64,000 nucleotides of DNA from Dactylosporangium sp040689395 (GCF_040689395.1 NZ_JBFAZX010000011.1:148444-212443), one strand, 5' to 3'; counted from the stretch's first letter, positions 16,907-25,532 are shown. Program-made: numbers and translations. Notes: a model not told the origin generated them from the sequence alone.

Positions 16907-16928
16907 AGTTGCAGAATGCAAGCACTAT
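16902..16928. promoter_or_regulatory. interrupted palindrome, probable HxlR operator
   Basis: The 27-bp site has the form ATAGT-N2-TTGC-N5-GCAA-N2-ACTAT, with 9 of 11 positions per arm complementary. It covers the -10 element and the predicted start site. TTGC/GCAA half-sites separated by a few bases are typical of HxlR-family operators. The position would block RNA polymerase, consistent with repression by the divergent HxlR protein. Confidence 0.65.
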
Positions 16929-16943
16929 GCGGAAGGGGAGACG

Positions 16944-17540
16944 ATGGGTCGCTTCGTCTATTGGATGAACGTGTCCCTCGACCTGCGGATCGAGCAGGTC
17001 CCGGGGGACAACGGTGCGGGCGAATGGCTTCGCATCGGCGAGGAACTGCACCGCGAGTTCAACGCGCGGGCGCGGGCGCTCGCGCTGATGGTCCAGGGCC
17101 GGGTCATCTACGAGACGATGGAGGAATACTGGCCACGAGCGCGCGACGACGCGTCGCTGCCGGACGTCCTGCGTGAATACGGCGAGATCTGGACCGCGAA
17201 GCCCAAGGTGCTTGTCTCTCGCACCCGCCGCAGCGCCGATCACAACACCCGGATCATCGGCGGAGACAATGCGATCGAGCAGCTCGCCGCCCTCCGTGCC
17301 CAGACCGACGGCACCATCGGCGTGGGTGGCGCGGCGCTCGCCACACAACTGCTCCGCGCCAACCTGCTCGACGAGTTGCTGCTCTTCACCCATCCCGCGA
17401 TCCTCGGCTTCGGCAGGCCGCTGTTCGACGAGTACGACGTGCCGATCGAGCTTGACCTGCTCGAACAGCGCTCGTTCGAGCAGGGCGTCACGATGCACCG
17501 CTACGCGATCCGCAATGAGCTCGAGGCCGGCCCATGCTGA
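16944..17540 (+). CDS. dihydrofolate-reductase-like (RibD C-terminal domain) protein
   Basis: A 198-residue protein of the RibD_C/DHFR-like fold: MGRFVYWMNVSLDLRIEQ at the start, a central MVQGRVIYETMEEYW, and IGVGGAALATQLLRANLLDE near residue 125, the glycine-rich NADPH-binding loop. Homologues are stand-alone reductases of unproven substrate that often sit beside stress regulators. GGGGAG precedes the ATG by a few bases. The next gene starts before this one stops (7-base overlap), so the two are translationally coupled and probably act together. Confidence 0.9.
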   Translation: MGRFVYWMNVSLDLRIEQVPGDNGAGEWLRIGEELHREFNARARALALMVQGRVIYETMEEYWPRARDDASLPDVLREYGEIWTAKPKVLVSRTRRSADHNTRIIGGDNAIEQLAALRAQTDGTIGVGGAALATQLLRANLLDELLLFTHPAILGFGRPLFDEYDVPIELDLLEQRSFEQGVTMHRYAIRNELEAGPC

Positions 17541-18349
17541 GGCAGGTCGCGGAGGGTGTGCTGGTCCATGAGAGCGAGTTCTGCCAGAGCAACGCCGTGG
17601 CCGTGCAAGGCCGGGCCGGCGTGTTGCTCATCGACGCCGGGATCCACGGCGACGAGATGGCCTGCCTCGCGAACGACCTGTCCGAGTTGGGTCAGACCGT
17701 GGTGGCAGGCTTCTCGACGCATCCTCATTGGGATCACCTGCTCTGGCACGCCGGGCTCGGCGCGGCGCCTCGTTATGGCACGGCCCGCTGCGCGGCCACT
17801 GCCCGAGATCGGCTCTCGGGCGGGGTGGATGCGGTCGCAAAGGCCGCCGGCATCCCCGAACGGGTACCGCTGGACCTGCTCGGCCTCATCACCGGTCTAC
17901 CCGCCGAGATGGCGCGGATTCCTTGGGATGGCCCGCAAGTCCGCATCGTCGAACATCAGGCCCATGCCCCGGGCCATGCGGCGCTGTTGATCGAGGAACG
18001 CGGCGTTCTCGTCGCCGGCGACATGCTCTCCGATGTCTTGATGCCGATGCTCGACCTGAACGCCGCTGACCCGATCGAGGACTACCTCGCCGCGCTGGGC
18101 CTGATCGAGGGCGTGGCGGGCGACGTAGACGTCCTCATCCCGGGCCACGGGTCCGCCGGCGGAGTTGATCAGATACACGCGCGGATCGACCAGGATCGGG
18201 CGTACGTGCACGCCCTGCGCGACGGCCACGATCCCAGCGACCCGCGGATCGGCCCATCGGCCAAGGACGGCTGGGACTGGGTGGCCGGCGTGCACGAACG
18301 GCAACTCCAGCGCCTCGCCCAACGAAGCGAGCGCGGCCTTGGCCACTGA
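17534..18349 (+). CDS. metallo-beta-lactamase-fold hydrolase
   Basis: A 271-residue MBL-fold protein with the zinc motif HPHWDH (H63, H65, D67, H68), HAPGHAALLI for the next histidine, GDMLSD for the bridging aspartate and LIPGHGSAG for the last histidine. All the usual ligands are present, so a functional di-zinc hydrolase is expected. Family members hydrolyse thioesters, lactones or beta-lactams, and the substrate cannot be read from sequence. The overlap with the DHFR-like gene and the HxlR-controlled promoter suggest a detoxification pair. Confidence 0.9.
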   Translation: MLRQVAEGVLVHESEFCQSNAVAVQGRAGVLLIDAGIHGDEMACLANDLSELGQTVVAGFSTHPHWDHLLWHAGLGAAPRYGTARCAATARDRLSGGVDAVAKAAGIPERVPLDLLGLITGLPAEMARIPWDGPQVRIVEHQAHAPGHAALLIEERGVLVAGDMLSDVLMPMLDLNAADPIEDYLAALGLIEGVAGDVDVLIPGHGSAGGVDQIHARIDQDRAYVHALRDGHDPSDPRIGPSAKDGWDWVAGVHERQLQRLAQRSERGLGH

Positions 18350-18441
18350 GACGGTCATCGTCCTTCGATACGATTGAGCTCCGTTGACCGGCCGCTACGG
18401 GGGGCTGCGATGGAGCTGGAATCGCGCAACGTCGTGGCGTT

Positions 18442-19722
18442 ATGACGGAGAACCTTTCACGGCGGCCGTTGACCGGCCTGCTGGTTGCCCAACTCGTCTC
18501 AGTGCTCGGCACATCGATGTCGGCCCTGGCGATCCCCTGGCTGGTGCTCACCTCGACCGGCAGCGCAACCCGCACGGGCCTGATCGCCTTCGCTGAGCTG
18601 GCACCGTATGTCGCGATGCAGGCGCTCGGTGGACCACTGGTCGACCGCATCGGCGCCCGGCGGGCATATGTTCTCGGCAATGCCGCAGCGGCAGTTGCGG
18701 TGTGCGCCATTCCCGCCCTCCACGCCATCAGCCTTCTCCCGCTGGGTGCTCTCGCCGGCTTGGTGGCCGTCGCCGGCGCGGTTCGGGGCATAGCCGACTG
18801 CGCAGGTCAGGTTCTGGTGCCCGGCACGGCGGTGCTGGGGGCAGTGCCGCTGGAACGCGCCGCTGGTCTGCACGGCAGCGCAAACCAGGCCGGCCTGCTC
18901 GTGGGCGCCTCAGCGGCCGGCGTCATGGTCTCGGTGCTCGCAGCCTCAGCGGTCGTGCTCGTTGACGGCATCACCTTCGCGCTCGCCGCCGTACTCGTTG
19001 CCCTGCTCGTCCCGGCCGCCGCTCAGCCGCGGCGTTCGCGGCGGCGACTGAGTACACGGCGGTACGTGGCGGACCTTGCCGAGGGTGTGCGGTTCATCCG
19101 CGCCGATCGGTTGATGCTCGTGCTGGTCACCATGATCGCGGTGACCAACCTGCTCGAACAGGGCATCAACGCCGTGCTCGTGCCCGTCTGGGTCCGCGAG
19201 CGTCTGCACCAACCCCAGGCGCTCGGCCTCGTCGCCGGCGCGCTCGGTGCCGGAGCCCTCATCGGTGCACTCATCGCCGCCTGGTTGGGGCCGAGGTTGC
19301 CCAGACGGGTCGTCTTCACGGTCGGGGTTCTCATCGCCGGCGCCCCCGTGTCGCTCGTCCTCGCCTGGACCAGCACACTGCCACCCGCGTTGACCGCCGC
19401 GTTCGTCGCCGGGCTCGCCAACGGCGGGCTCAACCCGATCCTCCACGCCGTGCTCTACGAACGCATCCCGCCACAGCTGCGCGCCCGCACGCTCGGCGCC
19501 GTCAAGGCCAGTGCCTGGATCGGCACTCCGATCGGTCCGCTCCTGGCGGGCAGTCTCATCGAAGCCACCGGCCTGCGCGGCACCCTTCTCACATTCGCGA
19601 TGGTCTTCCTGGTTGCCACCGCCGTGCCAGTCATGCTGCCCGTCATGCGACACATGAACCGCACGCCGCGACCGCAACCCGACGGAACTCGGGCAGCGGA
19701 CAACGAGGACGCGTCCCGGTAG
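18442..19722 (+). CDS. MFS transporter
   Basis: A 426-residue protein with about twelve hydrophobic segments, GGPLVDRIGARRAYVLGNAA as the motif A-like loop and the second-half loop YERIPPQLRARTLGAVKASA. It resembles the enterobactin/macrolide exporter-type branch common in actinomycetes. It lies 92 bases downstream of the MBL gene on the same strand and may be the third gene of the HxlR-regulated operon. A strong stem-loop follows its stop. Confidence 0.87.
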   Translation: MTENLSRRPLTGLLVAQLVSVLGTSMSALAIPWLVLTSTGSATRTGLIAFAELAPYVAMQALGGPLVDRIGARRAYVLGNAAAAVAVCAIPALHAISLLPLGALAGLVAVAGAVRGIADCAGQVLVPGTAVLGAVPLERAAGLHGSANQAGLLVGASAAGVMVSVLAASAVVLVDGITFALAAVLVALLVPAAAQPRRSRRRLSTRRYVADLAEGVRFIRADRLMLVLVTMIAVTNLLEQGINAVLVPVWVRERLHQPQALGLVAGALGAGALIGALIAAWLGPRLPRRVVFTVGVLIAGAPVSLVLAWTSTLPPALTAAFVAGLANGGLNPILHAVLYERIPPQLRARTLGAVKASAWIGTPIGPLLAGSLIEATGLRGTLLTFAMVFLVATAVPVMLPVMRHMNRTPRPQPDGTRAADNEDASR

Positions 19723-19733
19723 CCCGCAAACCG

Positions 19734-19802
19734 CAGGTGCCTTCCGTCCGGGATGGATACGACCCTCAGCAAGTCCTATCCTCCCGGTTCGGAAGGCACC
19801 TG
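19734..19802. terminator. bidirectional terminator-like stem-loop
   Basis: CAGGTGCCTTCCG at 19734-19746 pairs perfectly with CGGAAGGCACCTG at 19790-19802, and the stem continues inward with CCGGGA/TCCCGG after a small bulge. It lies between the converging MFS and ABC-permease genes and would serve both. Confidence 0.7.
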
Positions 19803-19857
19803 TTCGCTATTGATCCACCATGCGGGCAGCCCTTGACGAAGGGCCGGGGCATAGTCT

Positions 19858-20682
19858 CTACCCCTTCATCGCGCCTGATGTGATCCCGTGCGCGAACGAC
19901 CGCTGCAGCACGAGGTACACGGCAATGACGGGGATGGCGGTCAGGATGGCAGCGGCGGACAGGTAGGTGTAGTCGGTCGTGTACTGGCCCTGGAAGGTGG
20001 CCAATGTCATCGGTGCCGTCATTTCGCGGCCGCCAGAGAGCATGACGAGCGGCACCAGAAGATCGTTCCAGGTCCAGACGAATGACAGGACGGTCAGCGC
20101 CAGCAGTTGCGGCATTGCCATCGGCAGTAGCAGGCGTACCAGGATGATGAAGCTGTTGGCTCCGTCGACCCGTCCGGCGTCGGTGATTTCGTGTGGTGCG
20201 TCCCGGAAGAATGTGCGCATCCAGAAGCATCCGAAGGGGAGGCCGAGCGCCGTCTCCACCAGGACGACGCCGATCAGGTTGTCGGCCAGCCCCACCTCGC
20301 GGAAGTCGAAGAAGAGCGGGATGATCAGCGACTCGTTCGGCAGCATCAGTCCGGCCAGGAGGACGAAGAACAGCGCGTTGCGCATCGGGAGCTTGAACCG
20401 GGCGAGGGCGTAGCCGGCGGGCACCGAGAGCAGCAGCGTCAGCAGCGTCGCGGTGATGCTCACCTTGAAGCTTGTCGCCAGGGCAGATCCCATGTCGGCG
20501 AGGTCCCAGACGGCCTTGAAGTTGCCGATGTGGAAGGAGTCGCTCAACCTGATGGTGCTGTCCTGGGTGTCGGGCTCCCCCAATGCCATGATCACGACGC
20601 CGATGAGGGGGACCACCGCGAGCGCGGCCGCGCAGGTGACGACCACCTGGCCGGTGAGGGCGTGTGCCCGGCTCGTTCTCAT
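19858..20682 (-). CDS. carbohydrate ABC transporter permease, MalG/LacG type
   Basis: A 274-residue protein with six membrane helices and the EAA-type cytoplasmic loop DAPHEITDAGRVDGANSF about 100 residues from the C-terminus, where the ATPase docks. The family partners with a MalF-type permease, which is the next gene upstream (ATGA overlap at 20679). No ATP-binding subunit is encoded in the operon. As in many actinomycete sugar systems, a shared MsiK-type ATPase elsewhere is probably used. Confidence 0.93.
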   Translation of the reverse strand: MRTSRAHALTGQVVVTCAAALAVVPLIGVVIMALGEPDTQDSTIRLSDSFHIGNFKAVWDLADMGSALATSFKVSITATLLTLLLSVPAGYALARFKLPMRNALFFVLLAGLMLPNESLIIPLFFDFREVGLADNLIGVVLVETALGLPFGCFWMRTFFRDAPHEITDAGRVDGANSFIILVRLLLPMAMPQLLALTVLSFVWTWNDLLVPLVMLSGGREMTAPMTLATFQGQYTTDYTYLSAAAILTAIPVIAVYLVLQRSFAHGITSGAMKG

Positions 20683-21593
20683 CCTTTTCTCCAGGGGCGG
20701 AGGATCAACATTGTCAGCACGAGGATCACCATGGTCAGGAGCACACCCATGGCTGAGGCGAGGCCGAGGTCTCCGACGAAGAACGCCTTCTGATAGACGA
20801 GGAAGGATGGCACCTCGGTGGAACTTCCCGGTCCGCCCTGGGTAGTCACGTAGATCAGGTCGAAGTTGCGCAGCGCGGCGGTGACCGCGAGCACCATGAC
20901 GACCGTGATCTCGTTGCGGATGCTGGGCAGGGTCACCGCGAAGAACTCGCGGACGGGGCCCGCACCGTCCATCCGGGCAGCCTCGTACAGTTCCACGGGA
21001 ATGCGCTGCACACCGGAGATGAGCAGCACGAGGGCCAGGCCGAGGAGCATCCAGGTGCCGATCAGCCCGACCGAGGGCAGCGCCCAGGTGAAGTCGCCCA
21101 GCCAGCCGCGAGCCCAGCCGCCGAGGCCGACCGCCCGCAGCAGCGAGTTGATCGGACCCTCTGGGGCCATCAGCCAGCGCCAGGCCACACCGGTCACCAC
21201 CGGGGCGATGACGTACGGCAGGAACAGCGCCGCCCGGAAAACGGTCAGCCCTCGGATCCGCGTGCTGCCGATGATGCCCACCAGCACCAGGGCGATGGCC
21301 GTGGTGAGGAGCGCGTAGAAGCCGATCAGCACGAACGCGTGCCCGAACGCGGCGCGGTTTTGCGAGTTCTCCAGGATGGTTCGGTAGTTGTCCAGACCGA
21401 CCCAGCGCGACGGGCTGATGCCGTCCCATGCGGTGAACGACAGGTAGACGCTGTGCAGGAAAGGCAGGATCAGGAACACACCGTAGAAGATCAACGCGGG
21501 TGCCAGGTACCCGAAGCCGACAAGGGCCGTGGACCTGCGCTGGTTGCGAGCGGTGACCCCCGCCCCGTTCGATTGAACGGGGCGGGGCGACAC
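20679..21593 (-). CDS. carbohydrate ABC transporter permease, MalF/UgpA type
   Basis: A 304-residue permease with six membrane helices and the EAA loop VELYEAARMDGAGPVREFFA. The first helix begins at ALVGFGYLAPALIFYGVF. GTG at 21593 is the only plausible start ahead of that helix, but its ribosome site is weak and a perfect 13-bp hairpin covers codons 3-12. That arrangement could throttle translation of the permeases relative to the binding protein. It pairs with the overlapping downstream permease. Confidence 0.92.
   Translation of the reverse strand: MSPRPVQSNGAGVTARNQRRSTALVGFGYLAPALIFYGVFLILPFLHSVYLSFTAWDGISPSRWVGLDNYRTILENSQNRAAFGHAFVLIGFYALLTTAIALVLVGIIGSTRIRGLTVFRAALFLPYVIAPVVTGVAWRWLMAPEGPINSLLRAVGLGGWARGWLGDFTWALPSVGLIGTWMLLGLALVLLISGVQRIPVELYEAARMDGAGPVREFFAVTLPSIRNEITVVMVLAVTAALRNFDLIYVTTQGGPGSSTEVPSFLVYQKAFFVGDLGLASAMGVLLTMVILVLTMLILRPWRKG
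21558..21587. repeat. 13-bp perfect hairpin between binding-protein and permease genes
   Basis: CCCCGCCCCGTTC at 21558-21570 and GAACGGGGCGGGG at 21575-21587 flank a 4-base loop. Hairpins after the binding-protein gene are a known way to keep that protein in excess over the permeases, by partial termination or mRNA protection. It overlaps the likely permease start region. Confidence 0.7.
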
Positions 21594-21648
21594 CGTCAGT
21601 CTTGACGCCAAGAGCCTGCCGCCTTCGCGAGCGGGTGGAACATGCCGA

Positions 21649-23016
21649 TCAGCCCTTCGCCAGCGATTCCACGAACGGGCCGTAGGCCTTCTGCAGCTCC
21701 GCCAGCAAGCCGTCGACGCTGAGGGCGCCGGACATGAGCTGGTCGAATGTGCGGGAGATGGTCGGGTACAGCTCCGGCGCGCCCCAGTCGACGTACGGCA
21801 CGGGCGTGCCCTGGCCCACCAGCTTGAGGCCGTTGCGCAGCGCGTCCTGTGACGGGACCGGCAGGTTCGCTGCGTTGATCGCGGGTTCGGCGTCCGCCGG
21901 CGGCTTCGATGGGATGGCGCCACCGGCCAGGAACTGCTCGGCTGCCTTCTGGCTGGTGACGAAGTCGATGTACTTGGCCGCCAGGTCCTTCTTCTTCGCC
22001 TTCACCGGGATGGTCCATGGAATGTCGCCGGCACCGACGGCCGCGATTCCCTGCCCGGACACCGACGGGAAGAACACCATCCGAAGCTTCTTGGTCTGCT
22101 CCGGCGTGCCCTTGAGCGGGGTGAAACGGGAGCTGGTCAGGGAGAACAGGCCCTTGCCGGAGACGAAGTTGGCGAGAACCTGGTCAGTCTTGTACGCCGT
22201 CCAGTTCGGCGAGAAGTAGCCCTTGTCGCCCCAGGACTTCATGGTCGTGGCGGCCCAGACTGCGGTCTCGGACGTGAAGGTCGCGTTCGAGTGGTGGAAG
22301 ACCAGGTCCTGCACGGCCTGCGGACCGCCCTTGGCCAGCAGCAGCTCGCTGAGCAGCCACGCGGCCAGTTCGCCGCTGGCCGAGCCGAACTGCATCGGGA
22401 TCTCCCCGGCCGCCTTGGCACGCTGCATCTGGTCTTCGAGCTCCGCGATGGTCTTCGGCGCCTCGGTGATGCCCAGTTTCTCGGCGATCTCCGTGTTCAT
22501 GAGCAGGCCGATCCATGCCGTGGTGGCTGACATACCCCACAGCGGGCCTTCGCCCATCAGCTTCCCGTCCGTGCTGAACCGGTTGAGCTGAAGCTGGGAG
22601 GCCGTCTGGCGGGTGTCCCATCCGTGCTTCTTGGCGTAGTCGTCCATGTTGGTCAGCAGGCCGCCCTTGACGAAGGCGCCCAAGGCCTGGTAACCCCGGT
22701 TCACCTGCGTAACATCCGGCGGGTTGCTGCCGGAGAGCTGAAGCTTGGCGATGGAGGCCAGGTCGTCGAAGCTCTTCGCGGTAAATTCGATCTTTACGCC
22801 CGGATTCTCGTCCTCGAACTGCTTGTTCAGCTTCTGGTAGACGGCCAGGATGCCCGGCGAATTGGCCAGGCCGCTCTGCACGACCAGCGTGCCGCCCTCG
22901 GATGCTTTCTCGTCCTTCGGCGAGGACGAGCAGGCGGTGGCAGCGAATGCGACAGTGGTGGCCAGTAAGGCGGTAGTGAACCGGGCGAGGCGCCCTTTGG
23001 CGTGTCTATTGGGCAT
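21649..23016 (-). CDS. extracellular sugar-binding lipoprotein of an ABC importer
   Basis: A 455-residue family 1 (MalE-like) solute-binding protein. Residues 1-29 form a lipoprotein signal ending in the lipobox ATAC (cysteine 29), followed by the mature start SSSPKDEKASEGG. Blocks such as PGVKIEFTAKSFDDLASIAK and DIPWTIPVKAKKKDLAAKYI fit the fold. It delivers a sugar or oligosaccharide to the two downstream permeases. GAAGGA precedes the ATG. The specific sugar cannot be read. A broken GntR gene and an inverted repeat lie upstream. Confidence 0.93.
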   Translation of the reverse strand: MPNRHAKGRLARFTTALLATTVAFAATACSSSPKDEKASEGGTLVVQSGLANSPGILAVYQKLNKQFEDENPGVKIEFTAKSFDDLASIAKLQLSGSNPPDVTQVNRGYQALGAFVKGGLLTNMDDYAKKHGWDTRQTASQLQLNRFSTDGKLMGEGPLWGMSATTAWIGLLMNTEIAEKLGITEAPKTIAELEDQMQRAKAAGEIPMQFGSASGELAAWLLSELLLAKGGPQAVQDLVFHHSNATFTSETAVWAATTMKSWGDKGYFSPNWTAYKTDQVLANFVSGKGLFSLTSSRFTPLKGTPEQTKKLRMVFFPSVSGQGIAAVGAGDIPWTIPVKAKKKDLAAKYIDFVTSQKAAEQFLAGGAIPSKPPADAEPAINAANLPVPSQDALRNGLKLVGQGTPVPYVDWGAPELYPTISRTFDQLMSGALSVDGLLAELQKAYGPFVESLAKG

Positions 23017-23224
23017 TTGCGGGTTCCTTCTCTACTCGGCGCGGCCGGCTGGCCGTGCTCGCTGGTGCCGCACCCCGGTGGAGCGGGGTCGGAATCGCAG
23101 GTACTAGGTGGTCTGGGACGGGACGTCGGAGCGCGGGCGGAACCTTCGGGCGGTGGACATCAACGGCAAAGTAGAGACGTGCATCGATCATCCGCCGTCT
23201 CAGGTCTTCACTTCGAAGCTGTAA

Positions 23225-23245
23225 CTGGTCTGTCCAGGCGACCAG
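23225..23245. promoter_or_regulatory. inverted repeat upstream of the sugar ABC operon, possible GntR-type operator
   Basis: CTGGTC-N9-GACCAG at 23225-23245 resembles GntR/HutC-type sites, whose half-sites are GGTC/GACC. It lies in the otherwise gene-free 23017-23422 interval, about 210 bases before the binding-protein ATG. The nearest regulator gene (23.4 kb) is broken, so another GntR protein would have to use it. Confidence 0.35.
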
Positions 23246-23422
23246 ATTGGGGTTCCAAGATCGGGCTGTCAAGACTCGCCGGTGGTCATCGCGGCCTTCG
23301 TTACCCACCCGTGATGCAGGTCATAGGGGCCGTCACGCGCGACGCGACGGAGACGACTCGCCGTGAAGGCCCTCGGTTCCGCTGACTTTCTGCCCGGCTC
23401 TAGACTTCCGGCGCACGCGCGC

Positions 23423-23715
23423 TCGACGCCCAGTTCGGGGGTCAGTCACGCGACCCTGCGGCTGGCATGCAAGGCACTGGCGGACACCGGGCGGAGTCCC
23501 CGGTCGCAACGGGCTGGTTCGTGACCGAACGGAAGTTCATCCACGAGCCGGACCGGCTGCGCGGCTTCATGGAGGCTGCCGCCGAGCGCGGACTGACGGC
23601 GTCGGCGACGGTGGTCGGGCCGGTCCGGCGAGCCGCGACCGTTGACGAGGCGCAGGCGCTCTCGCTCGGCGATGGGGATGCGGTCGTACAGCCGGAGCGG
23701 ATGCGGGGCCTGTGA
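23423..23715 (+). pseudogene. GntR-family regulator remnant (frameshifted and truncated)
   Basis: From about 23423 one frame reads GVSHATLRLACKALADTG, the recognition helix of a GntR winged helix. After a frameshift near 23490 the 23467-23715 frame continues TGWFVTERKFIHEPDRLRGF and the start of a UTRA effector domain (DEAQALSLGDGDAVVQPERM), then stops. The first half of the DNA-binding domain and most of UTRA are missing. It is divergent from the sugar importer operon it presumably once controlled. Confidence 0.65.
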
Positions 23716-23944
23716 CCGCACCGCCTACGCCGCGAGGGCTCTGACCGCCGGCTCGTCCAGATCGAACCCGTTCAACGCCATAGCGGAGGTACGGGCAGCC
23801 GGGCCGGGACGAAAGGCGCGACCATGGACGGATGACGGATGACGTGCGGTGATTCCTCGTCGCTCTGACGAAATCCTTGGGCGAGAACGGTCGGCTGATA
23901 GGCTACAAAGCGCGCAAATGCATTGATCAGCGCCATTCAGCGAG

Positions 23945-24361
23945 GTGAGAGAGATAGCTTCCATCCGGCAGGAAGTCGTGGTCGACCGGAGCCCGGACCG
24001 GGTCTGGGACGTATTGAGGGACGTGGGGGCGGTGCACCGGCGGCTGTTGCCGGGGCGAGTGCAGGAGGTCAGCGTCGACGGCAACGTTCGGACACTGACG
24101 ATGCCGGACGGTCACGTCGTGCGGGAACTGATCATCGATGTGGATGACGACGCGCGGCGCCTGGCATATGCCGTGGTCGAGGGGGCTCGGCCGCCGTTGC
24201 AGCACCACCATGCGACGTTTCAGGTATTCCCCGAGGGCGACGAGCGGAGCCGGCTGGTGTGGGTCACCGACATACTGCCCGACACCCTCGCCGACCTCGT
24301 CCGAGAGCGGTCCTTCCGCGGCGCCGCCGAGATGAAGCGGGTCATCGAGGCCGCGGAGTAA
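23945..24361 (+). CDS. SRPBCC (START-like) family protein
   Basis: A 138-residue protein with the helix-grip pattern: an N-terminal strand IRQEVVVDRSPDRVWDVLRD, a run of strands (TLTMPDGHVVRELIIDVDDD) and a long C-terminal helix from about residue 112. Such proteins bind hydrophobic ligands. Polyketide-cyclase-like and stress roles are known, but nothing here singles one out. GTG at 23945 is the best start because an A/G-rich sequence precedes it and the strand pattern begins at once. Confidence 0.8.
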   Translation: MREIASIRQEVVVDRSPDRVWDVLRDVGAVHRRLLPGRVQEVSVDGNVRTLTMPDGHVVRELIIDVDDDARRLAYAVVEGARPPLQHHHATFQVFPEGDERSRLVWVTDILPDTLADLVRERSFRGAAEMKRVIEAAE

Positions 24362-24412
24362 CAAACAAGCCGTCCAGGGAACCTCCCCCGGACGGCTTGC
24401 GACGACGGTCGG

Positions 24413-24645
24413 CGCGGCCCCGCTCTTGAGGATCGCCACGACCAGGTCGGCGGAGCGCTCGATGCAGACGCCGGCGAGCACAACAGCGTCACCGGGGTCA
24501 GCGCGATCCCGAGGTGCTCGGTAAGGCGGGTCGCCAGCTGCGGGATCGAGTCGATGCCCTAGTCGGCGAGGTGGCGGTCCGCGTCGATCCGCTCCGGCGC
24601 CACCTTGAGCAGGCCGCTGAGGTGCTCCTTGAGGTCCTGGAGCAG
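24413..24645 (-). pseudogene. carrier-protein and NRPS adenylation-domain remnant
   Basis: On the minus strand 24645-24490 reads as an acyl carrier protein (LKEHLSGLLKVAPERIDADR, then GIDSIPQLATRLTEHLGI with the phosphopantetheine-type Asp-Ser). It is broken by a TAG at 24561-24559 where a leucine codon is expected. Beyond it, in another frame, AGVCIERSADLVVAILKSGA (24499-24413) is the A2 core of an NRPS adenylation domain. Both pieces are short and out of register, so this is the scar of a lost assembly-line gene. Confidence 0.5.
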
Positions 24646-24707
24646 GCACGCGCCCCGCTTCGAACCCAGCCGGGGTCGGTGACCACGGCTGGGTTCGGGG
24701 GCATGCG

Positions 24708-25124
24708 TCAGCTGGAGGCGAAGCCCAGCTGGGCCCCGCCGCCGCTCTCCTGACGGCCGAGGCCGCTCAGGCGATCGTGCAGGTCATCGATGTTGCCGCC
24801 CGTGAACGACGGCTGCTCGCCCTCGGCGTAGCCGGCGCTGTACTCGACATGCTGCCCGTGCTCAAGAACGCTCGTCTCAGCCTGCGCGTGGCCGTGCTCG
24901 AACACGCCGAACTGCTGGCCGAAGTCCCTCTCCGAGCCGTGGTCCGCGTGCACCTGATCTAGCGCGCTGTGCTCCTGGCCCGCCTCGTAATGGCCGAAGT
25001 CGACGTCGTGGCCGCCGAAGACGTCGGGCTGGTCGTTGCCGGTGAAACCCGGGTCAAGCGTCTCCGGCTGGTCGTTGCCGGTGTAGCCGGGGTCGAGCTG
25101 GCCGCCGTCGTCGTAGTCGCTCAT
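24708..25124 (-). CDS. acidic hypothetical protein with a TGNDQP repeat
   Basis: A 138-residue hydrophilic protein, rich in Asp, Glu, His, Gly and Gln. Near the N-terminus the unit DPGYTGNDQPETL is repeated as DPGFTGNDQPDVF. No membrane segment, signal or known domain is visible and it is probably largely disordered. ATG at 25124 is preferred because GGACAGG precedes it and the longer frame runs through a non-coding-looking patch and a terminator. I do not recognise a function. Confidence 0.6.
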   Translation of the reverse strand: MSDYDDGGQLDPGYTGNDQPETLDPGFTGNDQPDVFGGHDVDFGHYEAGQEHSALDQVHADHGSERDFGQQFGVFEHGHAQAETSVLEHGQHVEYSAGYAEGEQPSFTGGNIDDLHDRLSGLGRQESGGGAQLGFASS

Positions 25125-25235
25125 CCTGTCCGTCCCTCGCAGTGTTGCGGTGGGTGTTTCGTGCTGAACAATAGGCGCCCGGCTCCGGCCCACGTATCCC
25201 CAAACCGCGCCACCCCCGCTCGGCCAACGTGGGCT

Positions 25236-25532
25236 CCACCCTGGGTAGCGTTCCAGCAGGTGTATCAACAGATCACTGGCCCCGTGGTCAGCCGCCCACA
25301 CCGGCGGGTCGATCCCGTCCCAGGGCCCGGACGGCAGGGCCACGCCGTATCCGTAGAGCAGCTGCGCGAACCCGGGGCCGCCCGACCGGGCCACCTCGCC
25401 GGCCAGCGCCCGGCCCCGGTCCTGCCACTGCTCCTGTACCACCAGGCGCGCGCCTCCAGCATGCGCGAACGTGCAAGTCCGGGCCTCGTCCGGCCATTCG
25501 GCCCACCGGGGGCGGCGCGGCACCGTACCCAC
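25236..25532 (-). pseudogene. possible gene fragment upstream of the acidic protein
   Basis: This minus-strand frame reads as plausible protein (for example FAHAGGARLVVQEQWQDRG and AADHGASDLLIHLLERYPGW). It begins inside the terminator hairpin of the carbonic anhydrase gene and has no clear start or stop of its own. It may be a truncated gene left behind by a rearrangement. No family recognised. Confidence 0.3.
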
